Shown here: positions 59,670-64,000 of the stretch, piece after piece
Numbering within the stretch: the first letter of the stretch is position 1
How the letters are laid out: each line of letters opens with the position of its first letter
Source of the DNA: Aspidiotus rigidus
Lineage: Eukaryota > Arthropoda > Insecta > Hemiptera > Diaspididae
Reading direction: 5' to 3'
Assembly (NCBI GenBank): GCA_035079385.1
Contig: JAVHKY010000013.1
Location: 16,986,001 to 17,050,000, forward strand
Length of the DNA stretch: 64,000 nt
Made by a program: the position numbers and the translations under genes
Notes under the pieces: model-generated
Told to the model about the DNA's origin: nothing
The model's database searches: none
Seen by the model: the letters and a program-made list of their open reading frames with translations, nothing else

Positions 59670-60950
59670 TTTTGAAAAACCAAAGTCAACGGAAAGTTAC
59701 GATTGTTCTGCAATTAAACAGCGAAGACGATAACGCACTGATCCGCATAAATATTATTATTCGATTTTATAATTTGCGATTACGATACCATTTAGTGATC
59801 GATTCCCCCGTGCAGGATTATTAATGCTTACGTGAGTATCTATTGTGCCATTCTTTGAATTATTTAGACTTAGACGAGTGACTGCCAATACAATTAACGA
59901 CTACATGTTAGTAAATTAAACATTATTTTTCGAGGAAATCAGTGACAGCAAGAAAGATCGAGGAGAAAGGATAACAGTCAATAATACCGCCCGAAACTCA
60001 AAACATAATCGTCGAATGCTATTCAACGAATGATTGTTTCTGACGCAAGGAAAAATTAATTTTAGAAAATCGTAATAATATCCTCTTGTCTTTTTTATGA
60101 CTTCTAGGAATTGGATTTGAGAATTGAACGTCAAGTTTTCACCATCAGCATGTTCCATTTTCTTGAAGGTACTCTCTTATTAGTAGCTCGATTATTATTC
60201 ATTCTATAAACTAACCTAGTTTTTAAACGTTTCACGACAGATTCCAATTGTACCTATGTGGGACCAACACTTTATTGAGGTTGTCAGATAATTTTTTTCA
60301 ATTCCACACAAAAATATTATAGATTGAGGATAGTGAGGAAAAAGTATTTTGAGACGCTTTCTATAATTCTACTTCAAGGTCGTTATTGAATCAAGACCGT
60401 GAAAGTTTCATGCGAGAGGGAAAAACTCGGCGCTTCATGTCTCGCCAGGGGGACTCTCTGATAACGTCATATTATTCGTATTCATTCTCTCTTATGTACC
60501 TGTCAAGTTTCGAGCATGTATCCTCCTACCTCTATTGGAGAGGAAATGAGAAAAACTTGACACAGAAGCGTATACGATATATTGTATGTAAGAGTGCACT
60601 TTTGCGAAGAAAAATTCGTCTTCGCATAATCAGTCACCCACAAATAAACAATACCGAGAGAACGCATAAATCGGAAAAGTACAATTTCCAAAGATAAGAA
60701 TAAGCTACCTGTAGGTCATTACTCAGAGGAATTAAATCGTTGACTTATTCTTCGTTCTTATTATTGTGCTTACGTATTTCGATATTTTCGAGTTGGACGA
60801 GAACCCTGGTGAAGTAAAGTGACGTTGTTTAGAGAAAACGTATGATTGAATTCGAGTAGATGAGCAGCAAAATAGAAGAAAGTAGAACGGTTGTGTCCTT
60901 TCCAGAGAAAATATGTTCACTGACACGAGTCGATAAGGATCTGGAAGTTT
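59670..60950. other. Intergenic, no gene recognised
   Basis: This contains the upstream region of the secreted-protein gene and two short open frames without family motifs. Nothing else is seen. Confidence 0.5.
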
Positions 60951-60954
60951 GACC

Positions 60955-60963
60955 TATATATAT
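60955..60963 (+). promoter_or_regulatory. Candidate TATA box
   Basis: TATATATAT lies about 150 bases before the short candidate coding exon at 61,114. A start site about 25-30 bases further on would fall near GGCACATTCGAG. Confidence 0.35.
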
Positions 60964-61113
60964 TTAGCTCTGCAATCGGCACATTCGAGTTTGTAGACTC
61001 CGCTCTTTTCCTATAGACGTTTTCTTAGTCTCACAACTGAAATTAAATAAGTTTTTTGGATTTAATGCGAGTAGCCCAGCTGGTCAATTGCATTCGTCTA
61101 CTAGAAGATCATC

Positions 61114-61141
61114 ATGGTTTTCGCTTCCTTCAAGGCAAACG
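61114..61141 (+). CDS. Candidate first coding exon (MVFASFKAN)
   Basis: ATCATGG gives a good start context (A at -3, G at +4). Nine codons are followed by G|GTAAGTGT, a strong donor in phase 1. No downstream exon could be identified in the remaining 2.9 kb, so the rest of such a gene would lie beyond the window. It is too short for a family call, and the model rests on context only. Confidence 0.3.
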
Positions 61142-61410
61142 GTAAGTGTATAATTATACGAGGATTCGCCTGGAAAAATGTTGGTTATCAAACTATGTAT
61201 TATATGGGTGAGGGATTGAACGAGAAAAATTCGACTTCCAATCTATGTATAAGAGAGGATGAAACGTTTCTAAAGGATTTTGAATAAAAAGTACAGAGAA
61301 CGCCTCATAAGCTCAAACTTATAATTCCTTTTCTTCATCGATGACTAAGAATTAGGAAAGTCAAAACTAGAGAATCAAACGGTTTCTAGACGGAAACGGT
61401 CCTCACTTTT

Positions 61411-61612
61411 TTAGCGAGGAACCCACTATTTCTTTTGTTGGGAGTACTTCCAGGAAATTTTCGTCCGCAAGCGCAGGCGCAAGCGAGGTTGATGACTGCA
61501 GCGCGTTCAAATTGTCACGTCATGATTTTCAGGACTTGGAAAAACTTCAGGCTCTAGTGGACTCGGGACAGCGGGATCCCCGCTGCCATTGCAGTCCTTT
61601 AATGGCATCTAA
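61411..61612 (+). mobile_element. Short Helentron-like element, complete
   Basis: It starts TTAGCGAGGAACCC and ends with GCGGGATCCCCGCT, a hairpin (GCCATTGCA facing TTTAATGGC) and TCTAA before a T run. The layout is that of the 28,198 copy, but at 202 bp with no minisatellite. Interior text (CGTTCAAATTGTCACGTCAT, ACTTGGAAAAACTTCAGGCT) matches, inverted, 57,715-57,775, so at least two subfamilies exist here. Confidence 0.65.
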
Positions 61613-61614
61613 TT

Positions 61615-61810
61615 TTTTTTCATTTATTTTAATTTGTAAGTTATTATTATTTTCAACTTTTGAGTTTCACCGAATTTCCTGTACTTTTTGATTTCTTCTA
61701 TGTGTTTACTCCATTTTGTGATTTATTTTAATCATGGTTTTTTGCACCCCTTTTTTCCCTTCAACTTTTTGACTTTGATTTTGCCTGCTATCTGTGGTTT
61801 CAGTAGGTGC
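61615..61810. repeat. Direct repeat, copy 1
   Basis: T-rich sequence with GACTTTTTGATT…GACTTTGATT-like text, then GCTATCTGTGGTTTCAG, resembles 62,945-63,150 in the same orientation. The copies are diverged. They could be LINE or LTR-flank relics. Confidence 0.45.
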
Positions 61811-62745
61811 CTGTATCTCCTCCATTGTTACACAGGAGGAGAACATTCAATCCATTCAGACCGCGCGCACGGCGGATATCTCCTTTCTATTCCTCAAGAC
61901 GGCGGTAAAGTTGATTAAATGTATTTCTCATGTCTCCTTCGTCACTACGTGTCTCAAATTTGAACTAGAACTATCGTTTGTTTTTTTTTTTTACTTGAAA
62001 TCAAGTCTCCAGCTCAAAAATCTCGGATCGAACGTAGGCTTCTCTGCAAATGGTTAGACTCAGAGAGACAGAAATGGTATTGAAAACAAGACTGAGTCGC
62101 CATGCGCCTCAGTATCCTGGTCTCTTGGTTCTTTTTTCTTCTAATTGACTGTTACGTGACAGAAATCTATTTTTTAATTTTTTTCAAAAGATCGGGAGCT
62201 TCCTTTCCTACCAAAATGTAGAGCTCAAGAGATCTCGATTTTTTCTATGTCAAGATCTGGAAACCAAGAGATCTGCATGTTTGTTCCACTCAGACCTGGA
62301 ATCTCAGAGACCTAATATTTGTGCCTACATACTGTAGGTATATATGTGATGTGTCATGGGAAACCCAGGCATAAGTCGGAAAAAAATTGTCAGCTGCGAT
62401 GGATTTATCTTGATATATCGACATTCGAGGTGGTATCATTAGGTTTAAAGGAGTTTTTCAAGTGAGATGCGAATGCTTTCGCTTTCTCATCATCTCGTCT
62501 GATCCACCAACCACTTTTATTGGTACCTCAGGGACAAATGGGCGTTTAATCCTATGAGTGGCTTTCCAGATTGAACGCAGTCTCCTTCTTTCTCGGCCGA
62601 GAGGTCCTTCAGATAGTCACAAATCAAACTTGGATTAATTTCGCCGCCGGCTTAGCTTATTGGACGCGGACTCGTCACTTGGATCGCGCGAACGCTGCTA
62701 TTCCTTTCGTGCAGCGCTTCTTTTCCGAACCATGTCACAAAAATA

Positions 62746-62940
62746 TTATGGGTACAAAATTTCTCTATCAGTAACTGAATTTTGAACTGGAGTGGATTCA
62801 GCGGCTGCTTTGGTGACTAACTCGGTGAAGTTGGCGACAGGTAAGTCTAGGTCAAGACGCCTCTTGAGTTTTACTTTCAGGTTTGTGGATGATTCTAGTA
62901 GATCGCGCATTTTTATCATATGTTTGCTGGTCATAATTTT
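62746..62940 (-). mobile_element. LINE ORF2 fragment (endonuclease-RT linker)
   Basis: The minus strand reads MRDLLESSTNLKVKLKRR and then VANFTELVTKAAAESTPVQN. This resembles the linker after the endonuclease in jockey/R1-type ORF2 (F-T-x-L-I-x-x-A-A-x-x-S-T-P). It is an isolated fragment. Confidence 0.5.
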
Positions 62941-62944
62941 ACTG

Positions 62945-63150
62945 AAACAATAGTTTAATTTTTATTTAATTATTTTCATTTATTTTATTTGTGAGTTTCG
63001 CCCAATCTTTTTGCACCTTTCATTTCATCAATTTTTATTTACCTATTGTATTTTAATCTTGTGATTTTCACCCCTCTTCCCCCCCCTTTCCCCCTCCCCG
63101 ACTTTTTGACTTTGATTGTACGTTTGCTATCTAGTTGTAGTTTCAGATAT
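62945..63150. repeat. Direct repeat, copy 2
   Basis: This is the partner of 61,615-61,810. Shared ends are CTTTTTGACTTTGATT and GTAGTTTCAG/GTGGTTTCAG. Confidence 0.45.
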
Positions 63151-63479
63151 TTTAATTTATTAGACCATGATTTCATCACAAAGCAGGCGAGGCCTTAAAA
63201 TATAAATGTCACTCACTAGCACAAATGACACATCTTTATTCATTTGGCTCTGCCAGGAAATCTCTCCTAGTATAACTCCAGACCTTAGTTTATGGGAACT
63301 TGGGTCTACTTTAGGCTAGTAACATTAAAGGCATGCAGTATACGAGGCTCATGGCTCCATTGACGGGCTCTATAGCTTAGTATGACTCTGACCCTTAAAA
63401 ACCTAGATGTAGACAAACTCCAACTAGCAGTGCCCACAGGCACGCGAACTTCAACGCACTTAGCAGACACAACTTAGAA

Positions 63480-63995
63480 CTGAGTCTCTTCGTGTCCCTA
63501 TCATCTTCCTGCAGAGTGTCGCGTCGTCTGTATGTGGATGGTATAGACTAGAGATATTGAGTAAAACATAGCGTGACTCTTCATTTGCCTACTCCACGCC
63601 GTGTCCATCTTATTTTCCATGACTGAGACTGCAGATGCTTCTTCGAAACTTGATATGGTGGCTACCAGGCTTCTCGGAGTAAGCGCTCCTCGAACCACAG
63701 TCCCGTGCAGTGACCGACTAAGCTCACCCCGCTTCTGCTTCCACTCCACACACTCAAATTAAGTGTGCTGTGATCCATCATCCCGTCCTTGATCGCAATG
63801 CGAACACGTCGCTTGCTCAGCTTTCCTCAACTTCTTATGAAGGTACTTGTTGAAGCAGCCATAAAGTTCGGCTGACCATGGGCTCGATTCAACCACTCAT
63901 TGGACATACGGGTGTCGTCTACTTCCCTGGCTCTCTCTGGGTAATTCTCGCTTTCCATTTCTTAACTAAGCAGCGCCCGGCCTTCTGCTTGACCC
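63480..63995 (-). mobile_element. R1-like LINE 3' fragment, runs to window edge
   Basis: The minus strand reads NCFYQHYLKKLRKAEQATCS-type text in mixed frames near 63,830, then a Cys-His knuckle (C-S-H-C-D…D-D-G-S-Q-H-T). A tail with RSLHGTVVRGALTPRSLVAT follows. It matches the DNA of the 38.5-39.0 kb fragment. Confidence 0.6.
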
Positions 63996-64000
63996 GTAAA

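Noticed and set aside
62571..62774. Plus-strand open frame of 67 codons
   Set aside because: It has no family motif and overlaps the neighbouring minus-strand LINE fragment; likely transposon-derived.

Overview
The window is nuclear DNA of an intron-rich, repeat-rich animal, most likely an insect. The gene families point to arthropods: carboxylesterase tandem copies, an SLC5 transporter, an SMYD4-type protein and a CG10527/FAMeT-like secreted protein. Short TTAGG runs and a set of Penelope, Copia, jockey/I/R1-type LINE, hAT and Helentron-like repeats agree. A sap-feeding hemipteran would fit, but this is a low-confidence guess. Nothing suggests a bacterial, organellar or viral contig. Exon models were built by hand from reading frame, GT/AG sites, phase and family motifs. 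Five complete coding genes result, four of them multi-exon with phases that close exactly.

Left part (1-8.8 kb): no convincing host gene. It holds inverted-repeat elements (2.9-3.5, 4.35-4.5, 4.65-5.17 and 5.48-5.7 kb) and the 3' end of a Penelope-like element on the minus strand (6.06-6.52 kb). At 8,866-9,342 (+) lies an intronless gene for a secreted aegerolysin-family protein, a family best known from fungi and bacteria. It is the most unusual gene here.

10.5-21.7 kb: two tandem carboxylesterase (alpha/beta hydrolase) paralogues on the minus strand, 561 and 539 residues. They share intron positions and phases, and both carry an unusual G-G-S-S-G-G nucleophile elbow. The downstream copy has one extra intron and a Penelope-like element sitting antisense in another intron.

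22-31 kb: a nested transposon block. A LINE (minus) is split between its reverse transcriptase and RNase H by a 1.5-kb element with long inverted ends and a minisatellite. A Copia pol remnant (plus) has its RNase H broken by a 399-bp Helentron-like element with asymmetric inverted repeats and a 3' hairpin.

31.3-46.4 kb: a 12-exon SLC5 sodium/solute symporter (583 residues, plus) with a 9.3-kb first intron full of repeats, including Penelope and R1-like LINE remnants. 47.6-51.1 kb: a 7-exon SMYD4-like SET/MYND gene (722 residues as read) with an exact 114-bp in-frame tandem duplication inside the SET domain. 52.6-53.6 kb: two LINE 3' ends joined tail to tail, forming a roughly 700-bp palindrome. 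53.8-59.7 kb: a 6-exon minus-strand gene for a secreted 358-residue protein that appears to hold two copies of a FAMeT-like beta domain. A degraded LINE, itself interrupted, fills its second intron. The right end (59.7-64 kb) has a possible promoter and first coding exon at 60.95-61.14 kb, a short Helentron-like element and LINE fragments.

The host genes do not form one pathway. The esterases and the transporter fit general roles in xenobiotic/ester metabolism and solute uptake. The aegerolysin and the FAMeT-like protein look secreted.
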